A DNA stretch of 64,000 nucleotides, from the NCBI RefSeq assembly GCF_048060095.1, contig NZ_JBLUOA010000001.1, positions 558,001 to 622,000 of the forward strand. The letters are read 5' to 3'. Both the position numbers and the translations under genes were made by a program. The notes under the pieces are model-generated. The model saw only the letters and a program-made list of their open reading frames with translations, made no database searches and was not told where the DNA came from. Within the stretch, counting starts at the first letter, position 1; the number at the start of each line of letters is the position of its first letter. This DNA is from JBLUOA01 sp048060095 (GTDB taxonomy: Bacteria > Pseudomonadota > Alphaproteobacteria > Rhodobacterales > Rhodobacteraceae). This document shows positions 45,723 through 54,855 of the stretch, one piece after another.

Positions 45723-47168
45723 TCAGAACACGCGAGAAATATAGAGCGACGGAAAAGCATCGGAGAAATCATAGGATTTGGTCTCATGCCCAGAATTCAG
45801 CTTTGATTTTTGATACTTTTTGCGATTTCTCCAGGTCTTGTGAAATTCTGGTAAGCGAGCGGAGAGTGTCTGCTGCAACGCGCTATGGACAGGAAATTCA
45901 AGAATGTTCGACTTAGTTAAATGAAATCCATCCCCGACACTTAGCCAGTAATCAAAGAACAGGTCTGATGAAATAATCGCGATAGCCTTGAGCGCATCAT
46001 CCTTCGAGTCAAACTGGAGATCGTGCACTCCACTTCCAGGAGTAGCGCGGATGCCGATATAGTTTCGTGCGACACCTGCGACCAATACACTTTGCGATCC
46101 TCCCCTTTCGATGAGGCTGCCAAGGCGAGGCGCTTTTTTGCACTGCTCCAGATAATGAAGGACACGCTCATTGCGAGGTCGCGGAAACTGGTCGTCAAAT
46201 GCATAAGCTGAGACATCGAAGTACTGTGGCGACTTTCCCAAGACGTCTGATCTCTGGCCCTTAGACCAGCGGAGCAAAGGCGTCGAGACTACTTTGAACT
46301 CGCTTCCTGGCACGACGCTTAGCAGTGTGCAGCGTTGGCTATTGGCTTTGTTGGTGTTCGTATGAAGGGGTTTGCCAGATTTAAAGAGAGTGTCAGGAAT
46401 GTTGTCGAAATGAGAAAGCTGAATTCTCGCTCGCCTCTCGCGCAAAATTCGCCGCAAGTCCTGATAGTCCCTGCTAAACGCGAGAGAGAGCGGCAATATG
46501 TAGTGAACAGCTCCATCTGGGCCTGCGGCACTCAGGGAAACTTCTACGAAATCTGCGAAGAGATTTTTCCACCGAGATGCGCCGCGAGGGTTTGTTACAA
46601 ATGGTGGATTCCCGAAGAAAATTCGAGGTTTGTCAGAGGTATCAAACTTAACATCACGGAAATCCTGATGAATAAATCTCAGATTCGCGAAACGGAGGCC
46701 CCACGCATTCTCCAATTGTCCGATGCGCTCCCTGACGAACTTCAACGCTTCGTCATTGATATCAACAAACTCGGCATCGATGATCGCGAGCAACTCAGGC
46801 GGCGCCCCTGCAGAAGCTAGCTTCTCCAGAAGAGCAAAGAACAACGCACCAGCGCCGACGGAAGGTTCAACAAATTTATGTGTGCGAAGAAAGCGTTCTG
46901 CTTGAGCAGGCGACTGAATACCCCAGAAGTCAAAAAACTCGCACCAAAAAAACCGTGCTACATCAATAGGAGTATAGTACGAGCCAATGAGCTTGCGTGC
47001 TTCCTCGGTACCACAAGCAGAAACATACGAAAGGCCGCTTTCCGCTTCCTCAGCAGCGACCAGTTGCTTGTCTATTTCAGCCAGCCATTCGGATTTCAAG
47101 TCCTTGGGCAAGGTACTCGTCGTTAGGTCTATGTTCTGGGCTTTCAGGAACTCTGTATTCATTGCCAT
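45723..47168 (-). CDS. N6-adenine (amino-) DNA methyltransferase
   Basis: 481-residue SAM-dependent amino-methyltransferase with motif I (FVEPSVGAGALFFALL), the acidic strand (IIDAEFVDINDEAL) and catalytic motif IV (RIFFGNPPFVTN), followed by a long variable C-terminal half that probably contains the target-recognition domain. The N-terminal IGSYYTPIDVARFF is typical of Eco57I-type and related adenine methyltransferases. The ATG at 47168 has a GAGG site and overlaps the HNH gene by 92 bp. The gene is AT-richer than the flanking chromosome. Confidence 0.87.
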   Translation of the reverse strand: MAMNTEFLKAQNIDLTTSTLPKDLKSEWLAEIDKQLVAAEEAESGLSYVSACGTEEARKLIGSYYTPIDVARFFWCEFFDFWGIQSPAQAERFLRTHKFVEPSVGAGALFFALLEKLASAGAPPELLAIIDAEFVDINDEALKFVRERIGQLENAWGLRFANLRFIHQDFRDVKFDTSDKPRIFFGNPPFVTNPRGASRWKNLFADFVEVSLSAAGPDGAVHYILPLSLAFSRDYQDLRRILRERRARIQLSHFDNIPDTLFKSGKPLHTNTNKANSQRCTLLSVVPGSEFKVVSTPLLRWSKGQRSDVLGKSPQYFDVSAYAFDDQFPRPRNERVLHYLEQCKKAPRLGSLIERGGSQSVLVAGVARNYIGIRATPGSGVHDLQFDSKDDALKAIAIISSDLFFDYWLSVGDGFHLTKSNILEFPVHSALQQTLSARLPEFHKTWRNRKKYQKSKLNSGHETKSYDFSDAFPSLYISRVF

Positions 47169-48096
47169 TCAGTGCCTCGATTTCCTCCAACCCTTTTTGT
47201 TGGTTGGTTTGCTTTAAATATTCAGCCCGCTCATCGTTAAAAACGAGCCTTCGCCCCGGTCCCGGTAGCAAAAGCGCTCGATCATAAAGTCGGTGATGTT
47301 CGATGCACAGCGCCAAGCCGTTGCTGACCTCGTTCGGTGAACCATCTACGGAATGTGGAATAATATGAGCCGCCTCAATAAGTCCGAGTTGACGATCACA
47401 AACGCAACAAGTTTGTTCATATGCATCCAAGACCCACCTCTTGAATCTTGGATCACGTGGATAGGCTTTGCGCTCGTACGTAAACCTTTCTCGCTGCCCA
47501 CTATCTTCTACGTTGAAGTCCCCGCCGCCCCCGAAGCCACTCTCCGTAAAGGTTGACGTATGGTCCCGCATAAGACCAACTATGCCTTCTTCAGTCGGCA
47601 GCCTATGAAAATGCTCAATGTTCTCAAGATAGAAACCGAGTGCTTCAGCAGGTAGCGCAATGGCAAAACTCTGTTCTTCGAGAAACCGAGCGCGAAACTG
47701 GTGAACAGCCGCCTGATTTAGACGCACTGCGGTAAGTTGAGACTGTCGAGCATAAACAGAAACAACAGTTCTAGCTTGTAAAGAAAAAACGTGCCTCGGG
47801 TCCCATGCAACGAAGGCCTCGCCTCCTTCAAAGAACCCTAAAAATGCTACCCGCTTTCCAGCTTCGGCCCTACTTCGCTGCTCCTCGATCAGGGCGCGGC
47901 CTATTTGGATTCTTACTTCGTCATCATTATCGCGAGAGTTGCCGGAGTCGTGCACATAGGAAACATGTGCTGAGTAGCCTATTCCATTGAGGTGAAATTC
48001 GGTGGGGTTAGCACGATTGTCAAAGCGAAAATCTTCCGAATACGGTGATACCGCGTCCTTCACAAAGTTGTATAAAAGAGCATTATCCAGAGCCAT
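47077..48096 (-). CDS. HNH endonuclease, probable restriction enzyme
   Basis: 339-residue protein. The N-terminal 200 residues form an unassigned domain (YNFVKDAVSPYSEDFRFDN, DEVRIQIGRALIEEQRSR) that may recognise DNA. The C-terminal part has a complete HNH site: zinc-type cysteines in TCCVCDRQ, then IEAAHIIPHSVDG, NGLALCIEHHRLYDRALL. Position between two DNA methyltransferase genes on the same strand, with a 1-bp overlap upstream, points to the cleaving partner of a type II system. Recognition site unknown. Confidence 0.85.
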   Translation of the reverse strand: MALDNALLYNFVKDAVSPYSEDFRFDNRANPTEFHLNGIGYSAHVSYVHDSGNSRDNDDEVRIQIGRALIEEQRSRAEAGKRVAFLGFFEGGEAFVAWDPRHVFSLQARTVVSVYARQSQLTAVRLNQAAVHQFRARFLEEQSFAIALPAEALGFYLENIEHFHRLPTEEGIVGLMRDHTSTFTESGFGGGGDFNVEDSGQRERFTYERKAYPRDPRFKRWVLDAYEQTCCVCDRQLGLIEAAHIIPHSVDGSPNEVSNGLALCIEHHRLYDRALLLPGPGRRLVFNDERAEYLKQTNQQKGLEEIEALNGNEYRVPESPEHRPNDEYLAQGLEIRMAG

Positions 48097-49130
48097 TACA
48101 GATTCTCAATTAAATGGCCGACCATCTTTTCACCAAGTAAACTGGGAACCGCATTCCCGATCTGTTTTTGAATAGATCGGCGGTTTCCGGCAAACTTGTA
48201 GTCATTTGGAAAAGTTTGGATCGCTGCAATTTCTGGAACACGAAGCCGTCGATTGTTCCAATGGAAGGGTCCAACCCAAGGGCCAGGCTGAGCAGCGATC
48301 GTGATGGAAGGCTGATCGGGGTGGAGTTTTTGGAGAAAATTCCAGAACCTTCCACCAGGCCTAAATGTTCTTCCATCATAGTCTTCGAGTTTTGAAAGAG
48401 CGATGTAGTTCTTACCTGCTGGAACGTGAACAAGTTCGTGGTAGTAGGTGCCCGCAGAGGCATCTTCCTGCGGCTCTGAGTATTTTTTTGCTGCAAACTT
48501 CTTGATGAATGATCCGACCCCTACGTAAGGATCAAAGCCATTCATGAGATCAGGTTTAGACGGGTCGCCATGAGTCTGATGTGGTTCGGAAATTGCGTTC
48601 TTTGCCCCGCGTATTCCGAAGACGAACACGCGCTTTCGTTTCTGCGGGACACCAAAGTCTGCGGAATTCGCTCTAAAAACAGTACAAGCATAGCCAAGAG
48701 CTTCCGCCTCCGAGACAAAACGTTCAAAAGTGGGGAGATTTGTGGGATGACGAATGCTTTCCACATTTTCAAACAAGAACCCATTCGGGTCAAGTTCGTT
48801 CACTGCGCGCAGAAATTGACCCAACATATTGCGAGGGTCTTCATCAATAAGGCGGTTATCGTTCTTCACCCAATAACCATTCTTTGAAAATGGTTGGCAA
48901 GGAGGTCCGCCAATAAGTATCTTGTCGGAGCCGTCACGCCATTCGGTGAAGTCAACATTCCTGATGTCGTCTTCGATTACTGACGACCTATGACCGCTTA
49001 TGTTGTTTAGGCGCAGAGTTTCCGCGGCATCCGGATCATTCTCAATGCAGGCTATGATCTTTGCGCCAGCCTTGATAGCGCCGATGTCCAAGCCTCCTGC
49101 GCCAGAGAATAAGCTAATGCATTTGACCAC
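48096..49130 (-). CDS. DNA (cytosine-5) methyltransferase
   Basis: 344-residue C5 methyltransferase. Motif I (CISLFSGAGGLDIGAIKAG), motif IV with catalytic Cys78 (ILIGGPPCQPFSKNGYW), motif VI (GFLFENVESI), motif VIII-like region, target-recognition segment, and motifs IX/X (QTFPNDYKFAG, IQKQIGNAVPSLLGEKM). The start is a GTG at 49130. First gene of the leftward R-M operon. All catalytic motifs look intact. Confidence 0.93.
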   Translation of the reverse strand: MVKCISLFSGAGGLDIGAIKAGAKIIACIENDPDAAETLRLNNISGHRSSVIEDDIRNVDFTEWRDGSDKILIGGPPCQPFSKNGYWVKNDNRLIDEDPRNMLGQFLRAVNELDPNGFLFENVESIRHPTNLPTFERFVSEAEALGYACTVFRANSADFGVPQKRKRVFVFGIRGAKNAISEPHQTHGDPSKPDLMNGFDPYVGVGSFIKKFAAKKYSEPQEDASAGTYYHELVHVPAGKNYIALSKLEDYDGRTFRPGGRFWNFLQKLHPDQPSITIAAQPGPWVGPFHWNNRRLRVPEIAAIQTFPNDYKFAGNRRSIQKQIGNAVPSLLGEKMVGHLIENL

Positions 49131-49524
49131 TGCCTGCTCCTTTCACGCCGCTTCACGCGACCGTTGCTTGTTGTTGTCCACTCAGGCAGCCAGATCAGGC
49201 TGCCTTGGTAACGGAATATCATATGCACTCGATTCGAGTGTCGATCGTGTACATCAAGGGTAGTAACATATCGTGGCTCGCGCATCAGAAAAATACAAGA
49301 TGTAGCGATTTATCCACTAATGTTCCATGTATGTTCTCATACATCCTAGTCGTTGACAAGCCGTTTCCTGCTGTACCCCGCGAGCTTGATGTTGCTTGAG
49401 GCGAAGCAGCTTCTAGCGCTATCCAACCGGCGCAAGGTTGGTCTCGATGAAGTCGTCTCCATGAAATGGCGCAGATCAATCAGGCGGCCTGATTGTGCAT
49501 GGTTCGGTGTCGGTGGAGAGGTAA
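49131..49524. other. Gene-free, AT-rich stretch before the R-M operon
   Basis: 394 bp with short open frames only, none with a recognisable domain. It should hold the promoter of the leftward R-M operon. The part from about 49400 to 49524 becomes GC-richer and leads into the recombinase stump, so it may mark a deletion junction. Confidence 0.5.
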
Positions 49525-49993
49525 TTCTCCAAGTCTGACGAGCTGGGTTCGGGGGCGGCGATCCGCGATGCCTGGGACATGCGCCTTAGCGAAGCCCACA
49601 GCACGAATAAAGCGCTGGCGGCGCAGCTAAGTGATGTCGAGGGCCAGATCGAAAGCCTGTTAGACCGGATCGTCGAGGCCAAGAACGGATCGGTCGTCAG
49701 CGCCTATGAATCGCGGATCGAGCGGCTGGAACGGGAGAAGATCGTACTTGCCGAGCGTATCGAGAAAGCCGTGCCGCCAAAGGGACGGCTGGAGGAATGT
49801 ATTGAACACGCACTCGGGTTTCTATCAAGCCCTTGGGATATATACAAAAATGGGGATTTCCCGATGCGCCAAACGGTGCTCAGATTAGCGTTTTTGGAGC
49901 CGCTAAGATGGGGGCAAAATGGGGTGTTTGGAACACCAAAATTTGCCTTTCCATTCAGGGCTTTAGCGGGAATTTCAGGTGAAAAAAGCGAGA

Positions 49994-50068
<75 letters not shown>

Positions 50069-50172
50069 AACGGGCGCTGGTGCGCCGCATGTGGGCGGCT
50101 GATTAGACCTAAATTTCCCGTGACGCAAGCGCAATCTGGACCCTTTTTGCACCCTGCGTTACAGAGGGCGGT

Positions 50173-50319
50173 ATGGACAGGAAATCCAAAGAACAGAAAA
50201 GCGCCAAGTCGGATCAAAGCCGCGAAGATCGGTTGAAAGCGTCGCTGAAGGCCAATATGGCCAAGCGCAAGGCGCAGGCGAAGGCGCGTAAACAGGCAAG
50301 CAGCGGGCAGGGCGACTAA
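50173..50319 (+). CDS. Small highly charged hypothetical protein
   Basis: 48 residues starting MDRKSKEQKSAKSDQ and ending ASSGQGD, with a Lys/Ala/Arg-rich helix in the middle (LKASLKANMAKRKAQAKARK). It ends 1 bp before murA, so it is probably cotranscribed. No domain recognised. The composition suggests nucleic-acid or ribosome contact, but that is inference. Confidence 0.7.
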   Translation: MDRKSKEQKSAKSDQSREDRLKASLKANMAKRKAQAKARKQASSGQGD

Positions 50320-50320
50320 T

Positions 50321-51586
50321 ATGGATTCAATTATCGTGAACGGCGGATCGGCGCTGAATGGGCAAATCCCGATTGCGGGTGCCAAGAACGCCTGCCTGAC
50401 GCTGATGCCCGCCACGCTTCTGTCCGAAGAGCCGCTGACGCTGACCAACGCGCCGCGCTTGTCTGATATCAAGACGATGACGGCATTGCTCGCGTCCCTC
50501 GGGGCCGAGGTGCAAAGCCTGCAGGACGGGCAAGTCATAGCAATGTCGAGCCACGGAGAGATTAACCCCGTCGCGGATTATGAGATCGTGCGCAAGATGC
50601 GCGCGTCTAATCTGGTGCTTGGCCCGCTTCTTGCGCGGATGGGACATGCGGTTGTGTCGCTGCCGGGGGGCTGCGCGATTGGTGCGCGTCCGATGGACCT
50701 GCATATCGACGCGCTGACCGCACTTGGTGCTGAGATTGAGCTGAAAGACGGTTATCTTCATGCGAATGCGCCGAAAGGGCTAAAGGGCGCTGTTTACGAA
50801 TTTCCGCTGGTATCGGTCGGTGCGACGGAAAACGCGCTAATGGCCGCGACGCTCGCCAAAGGCACGACAGTTCTGAAGAACGCCGCGCGCGAGCCTGAAA
50901 TTGGCGATCTAGCAAAATGCCTGCGTTCCATGGGTGCGCAGATTGACGATGACGGCAAGGGAACACTGACCATCGAAGGCGTTGACCGCCTGCACGGCGC
51001 GACCCATCCGGTTGTGACGGACCGCATTGAACTTGGCACCTATATGCTCGCCCCCGCCATTGCGGGGGGTGAGGTTGAGCTTTTGGGCGGTCGCCGCGAC
51101 CTGCTTGATGCGTTCTGCGTTAAGCTGGAAGAGGCTGGTATCGACGTAACCGAAACCGATAAGGGTTTGAAGGTCAGCCGCATGAATGGCCGGATACGGG
51201 CGGTCGATGTCGTGACCGAACCGTTCCCCGGTTTTCCGACCGACCTTCAAGCGCAAATGATGGCGCTTCTTTGCACAGCCGAGGGAAAGAGCGTTCTGGA
51301 AGAGCGGATTTTTGAAAACCGCTTCATGCACGCTCCCGAACTGACGCGGATGGGCGCGGATATTGAGGTTCACGGTGGCACCGCGACGGTGACAGGCGTT
51401 GAACGGCTGAAAGGTGCGCCGGTCATGGCGACAGATCTTCGCGCGTCGGTGTCCCTGATCCTTGCCGGGCTCGCTGCTGAAGGCGAAACCGTGGTAAGCC
51501 GCGTTTATCACCTTGATCGGGGCTATGAACACGTTGTCGGCAAGCTGCGCGGCGTTGGCGCATCAATCGAACGGATAAAGGGCTGA
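50321..51586 (+). CDS. murA: UDP-N-acetylglucosamine 1-carboxyvinyltransferase
   Basis: First committed step of peptidoglycan synthesis, adding enolpyruvate from PEP to UDP-GlcNAc. The 421-residue protein has the N-terminal Lys/Asn pair (IPIAGAKNACLTLMP), the active-site loop with the fosfomycin-target cysteine (SLPGGCAIGARPMDLH), and PTDLQAQMMALL and ADLRA-type segments (ATDLRASVSLILAGLAAEG). Its stop overlaps the next start (TGATG). Confidence 0.97.
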   Translation: MDSIIVNGGSALNGQIPIAGAKNACLTLMPATLLSEEPLTLTNAPRLSDIKTMTALLASLGAEVQSLQDGQVIAMSSHGEINPVADYEIVRKMRASNLVLGPLLARMGHAVVSLPGGCAIGARPMDLHIDALTALGAEIELKDGYLHANAPKGLKGAVYEFPLVSVGATENALMAATLAKGTTVLKNAAREPEIGDLAKCLRSMGAQIDDDGKGTLTIEGVDRLHGATHPVVTDRIELGTYMLAPAIAGGEVELLGGRRDLLDAFCVKLEEAGIDVTETDKGLKVSRMNGRIRAVDVVTEPFPGFPTDLQAQMMALLCTAEGKSVLEERIFENRFMHAPELTRMGADIEVHGGTATVTGVERLKGAPVMATDLRASVSLILAGLAAEGETVVSRVYHLDRGYEHVVGKLRGVGASIERIKG

Positions 51587-52065
51587 TGGTAGAAGACGCA
51601 ACATTCGAAGAAGGCGGCGAAGCGCCCCTGCGCCTTCGGGCAGAGGATGTGGATGATCTTTCGGTGATCGCATCGCTGACCCAAGACGCCGTTTTCCCGG
51701 CAAGCGAGATGACATGGCAAAAGAAGCAGCGGCGCTTCGCTATTCTGCTTAATCGGTTCCGATGGGAGGACCGCACAGCGGCTGAACGCCGCGGCCGGGC
51801 TTATGAGCGTGTGCAATCGGTGCTGGTCATTGACGATGTCCTGAAAGTGCAATCGCAGGGCGTAGAGCGCGGCGATCAGGATACGATCATGTCGCTTCTG
51901 TCTATTTCGTTCGAGCCGGGCGAGGACGGAACGGGGCGGGTGATCCTGACGTTGGCGGGCGACGGGGCGATTGCGCTTGATGTCGAAGTGCTCGATGTGA
52001 CGCTAAAGGACGTGACTCGCCCTTATGTTGCGCCCTCTCGCAAAGTGCCGGACCACCCGGAATGA
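51586..52065 (+). CDS. DUF2948 family protein
   Basis: 159-residue soluble protein of unknown function, conserved in alphaproteobacteria next to murA/hisD. It begins with an acidic tail, then LRLRAEDVDDLSVIASLTQDAVFPASEMTW, FAILLNRFRWEDR and ALDVEVLDVTLKDVTRPY. It overlaps murA by 1 bp and the next gene by 4 bp. Confidence 0.85.
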   Translation: MVEDATFEEGGEAPLRLRAEDVDDLSVIASLTQDAVFPASEMTWQKKQRRFAILLNRFRWEDRTAAERRGRAYERVQSVLVIDDVLKVQSQGVERGDQDTIMSLLSISFEPGEDGTGRVILTLAGDGAIALDVEVLDVTLKDVTRPYVAPSRKVPDHPE

Positions 52066-52553
52066 TCCGCCGCCTCATCGCCGGAGATAGCGCGATCTTT
52101 CGCGCCATACGGCTTGAGGCATTGCAAACGGCACCCGAAGCCTTCGCCAGCCGGTATGAGGATTGGGCGGCAATGGACGACGCGGAATGGGAACGACGGC
52201 TCCTCACCAATCCGACGTTTGTATCGTTCATCGACGCGGACCCCGTCGGCATTATGGGGCTGATGCGACAAGCACCCAGCAAGATGCAGCATAGGGCATC
52301 CCTCATCATGGTTTACGTCCGTGACTCTGCCCGCGGGGGCGGGCACGCGGAAGCCCTGCTTGCCGAGATACAGAAACACGCCGTCAAAACCGGGATTTCG
52401 CAGCTTGAGTTGGACGTCGCAGAAGACAACACAAGAGCGGTCAGATTCTACGAACGCATGGGCTTTACAAAAATGGGGCGGATACCGAATGCCTGCCGGG
52501 ACGGGGCAACCTATCGCCACGACATTTTCATGGTTCGACCGCTCGACACTTGA
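52062..52553 (+). CDS. GNAT-family N-acetyltransferase
   Basis: 163 residues with the GNAT fold: LRLEALQTAPEAFASRYEDW-like N-terminus (IRLEALQTAPEAF), the beta4 strand and acetyl-CoA loop (IMVYVRDSARGGGHAEALLAEI), and the LDVAEDNTRAVRFYERMGFTKMG ending. Substrate unknown. It sits inside the conserved DUF2948-hisD order, probably as a later insertion. Confidence 0.9.
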   Translation: MIRRLIAGDSAIFRAIRLEALQTAPEAFASRYEDWAAMDDAEWERRLLTNPTFVSFIDADPVGIMGLMRQAPSKMQHRASLIMVYVRDSARGGGHAEALLAEIQKHAVKTGISQLELDVAEDNTRAVRFYERMGFTKMGRIPNACRDGATYRHDIFMVRPLDT

Positions 52554-52597
52554 GGCTCCGCGACCCTAGCGGTATGTCCATCGGCAAGGAGCCCCCG

Positions 52598-53908
52598 ATG
52601 CCGCATATTCTGAATACCTCCGACTCTGATTTTGAAAGCCGTTTCGCCGCGCTGCTGGGGATGAAGCGTGAGGATTCCCCCGACGTTGACGATGTGGTGG
52701 CGGATATCATCGCTGATGTGCGCGACCGTGGGGATGCGGCCGTGATCGAGTTGACCGCCAAGTTTGACCGGTTGAAGTTGACGGCCGACACCATCGCCTT
52801 TTCCGAAGAGGAAATCGCGGCGGAATGTGCGAAGGTTTCCGACGAAGATCGCGCAGCGTTGGAACTCGCCGCTGAACGCATACGCGCTTATCACGCGCGC
52901 CAGATGCCCAAAGATGAGATGTGGACCGATCCGGAGGGCGCAACGCTCGGCTGGCGCTGGGGGCCGGTGTCGGCGGCGGGGCTTTACGTGCCGGGCGGTC
53001 TGGCGAGCTATCCGTCTTCAGTTCTGATGAACGCAATCCCCGCCAAGGTGGCGGGGGTGGAGCGGTTGGCGATTTGTGTGCCGACACCGGACGGCATTAC
53101 ATATCCGCTGGTCCTGCTCGCCGCGCGCATTTCGGGCGTCGATACGATCTATCGCGTCGGTGGGGCGCAGGCGATTGCGGCGCTCGCCTATGGCACCGAA
53201 ACGATTGCGCCCGTGGACAAGATCACCGGCCCCGGCAACGCCTTTGTCGCGGCAGCCAAGCGGCGGGTGTTCGGCAAGGTCGGCATCGACATGATCGCTG
53301 GGCCGTCCGAAATCCTCGTGATTGCGGACCGTCACAATGACCCCGACTGGATCGCTGTTGATCTGCTAAGCCAAGCGGAACACGACGAAAGCGCGCAGTC
53401 GATCCTGATTACGGATGATGCGGTGTTTGGACAGGCTGTTTCGGATGCGGTCGATGCACGCCTTCAGACCCTTGAGCGCCGCACGATCGCCAGCCGCAGT
53501 TGGGAAGATTTCGGCGCGATCATCACGGTTCGCGATTTGGATGAGGCCGCGCAGCTATCCGACCGCGTCGCACCGGAACACCTAGAGCTTTGTGTTGAAG
53601 ACGCTGATGCCTTGGCGGCAAAGGTTCAGCACGCGGGCGCGATCTTCCTTGGTAAATGGACGCCTGAGGCGATTGGCGACTATATCGGCGGGCCGAACCA
53701 CGTTTTGCCGACAGCGCGATCCGCACGGTTTAGCTCCGGCCTGTCCGTGATGGACTTTCTGAAACGAACGACGCTGTCCCGTATGACGCCCGCCGCACTT
53801 TCCGCGATTGGCCCGTCAGCGGAGCGGCTGGCGAAATCCGAAAGCCTTGAGGCGCACGGCCTGTCCGTGCGTGCCCGTCTTGACCGTCTGAACGAGGACC
53901 CGAAATGA
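52598..53908 (+). CDS. hisD: Histidinol dehydrogenase
   Basis: Last two steps of histidine synthesis (histidinol to histidine), NAD- and zinc-dependent. 436 residues from the ATG at 52598 (AAGGAG site). Signatures: GLYVPGGLASYPSSVLM, VDKITGPGNAFVAAAKR, GIDMIAGPSEILVIAD, the catalytic Glu/His pair region RVAPEHLELCVED, and GPNHVLPTARSARFSSGLSV. It overlaps the UPF0262 gene by 4 bp. Confidence 0.97.
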   Translation: MPHILNTSDSDFESRFAALLGMKREDSPDVDDVVADIIADVRDRGDAAVIELTAKFDRLKLTADTIAFSEEEIAAECAKVSDEDRAALELAAERIRAYHARQMPKDEMWTDPEGATLGWRWGPVSAAGLYVPGGLASYPSSVLMNAIPAKVAGVERLAICVPTPDGITYPLVLLAARISGVDTIYRVGGAQAIAALAYGTETIAPVDKITGPGNAFVAAAKRRVFGKVGIDMIAGPSEILVIADRHNDPDWIAVDLLSQAEHDESAQSILITDDAVFGQAVSDAVDARLQTLERRTIASRSWEDFGAIITVRDLDEAAQLSDRVAPEHLELCVEDADALAAKVQHAGAIFLGKWTPEAIGDYIGGPNHVLPTARSARFSSGLSVMDFLKRTTLSRMTPAALSAIGPSAERLAKSESLEAHGLSVRARLDRLNEDPK

Positions 53909-54387
53909 GCAACCGCCTCTGCCACGTCGAGATTGATGAAACCGGGTTGGCCGAACCGACACCGGAGATTGAACAGGAACGCAAAGTGGCGATCTTCGAC
54001 CTTCTCGAAGACAACAGTTTTGCGCTGCCCGCACGGGATGGGCATTCGATCCCTGACGGACCCTACCAACTGCAACTCGCGATCCGCGACCGTCGGCTGG
54101 TGTTCGACATCGCGACCGAAGATGCGAAACCGGTCGGCGCGTTCCATCTGTCGCTTGGCCCTTTCCGTCAGGTGGTGAAGGATTATTTCCAGATTTGCGA
54201 AAGCTACTTTGACGCCGTGAAGAAACTCCCCCCCAGCCAAATCGAGGCGATTGATATGGCGCGGCGTGGTATCCACAACGAAGGGGCGAAGGTGCTGCAA
54301 GAGCGGCTTGAAGGAAAAGCCGAGGTTGATATCGACACCTCTCGCCGTCTGTTCACCCTTATCTGCGTTCTGCATTTCGGAGGGTAA
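53905..54387 (+). CDS. UPF0262 family protein
   Basis: 160-residue protein of unknown function restricted mainly to alphaproteobacteria. Features: EIDETGLAEPTPEIEQERKVA, FDLLEDNSF, FHLSLGPFRQVVKDYFQICESYFDA, and GIHNEGAKVLQERLEGKAEVDIDT, the most conserved part. Always found next to hisD, to my knowledge. Confidence 0.92.
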   Translation: MSNRLCHVEIDETGLAEPTPEIEQERKVAIFDLLEDNSFALPARDGHSIPDGPYQLQLAIRDRRLVFDIATEDAKPVGAFHLSLGPFRQVVKDYFQICESYFDAVKKLPPSQIEAIDMARRGIHNEGAKVLQERLEGKAEVDIDTSRRLFTLICVLHFGG

Positions 54388-54390
54388 GGT

Positions 54391-54855
54391 TTGGCGGACG
54401 CACTTCCATCCTCGATCCTTTTCTGCTGCGATTACAACGCGGTTCGCTCTCCTATGGCCGAAGGGTTGATGAAGAAGTATTACGGCCAGACGACCTATGT
54501 GCAATCCGCCGGCGTGAAGAATGAACTTGAGATCGACGGGTTTTCCATCGCCGTCTGCAAGGAAATCGATGTCGAGCTGTCGCGCCACCGCTCGCGATCA
54601 TTCGACGAGATGCAGGAATGGGGCGACGATCTGTCGGGTTTTGATCTTGTAATCGCGCTGTCCCCGGCCAGCCAGCGCCGGGCTCTTGATTTGACGCGGT
54701 ATTACCACCTTCAAGTCGAATATTGGCAAATTATCGACCCGACCGGATTGGGTGAAACCCGCGAGGCAAAGCTTGCGTCTTACAGGCTCGCCCGGGATCA
54801 GATCAGTGAGCGTCTTATCAACCGTTTCGGCCCACCGATTGAGGATGTCGAATGA
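54391..54855 (+). CDS. Low-molecular-weight protein-tyrosine-phosphatase-like protein
   Basis: 154 residues with the P-loop CDYNAVRS (C-x5-R) after the first strand (SSILFCCDYN) and the later segment DLVIALSPASQRRALDL, where the usual catalytic DPY loop is replaced by DPTGLGE. It may be a phosphatase or an arsenate reductase-like protein. The start is a TTG at 54391 with GGAGGG 6 bp upstream; no ATG precedes the active site. Confidence 0.85.
   Translation: MADALPSSILFCCDYNAVRSPMAEGLMKKYYGQTTYVQSAGVKNELEIDGFSIAVCKEIDVELSRHRSRSFDEMQEWGDDLSGFDLVIALSPASQRRALDLTRYYHLQVEYWQIIDPTGLGETREAKLASYRLARDQISERLINRFGPPIEDVE

Noticed and set aside
49353..49538. Possible transposase or gene fragment before the recombinase stump
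   Set aside because: Short frames on both strands with no recognisable motif; left as unassigned DNA.
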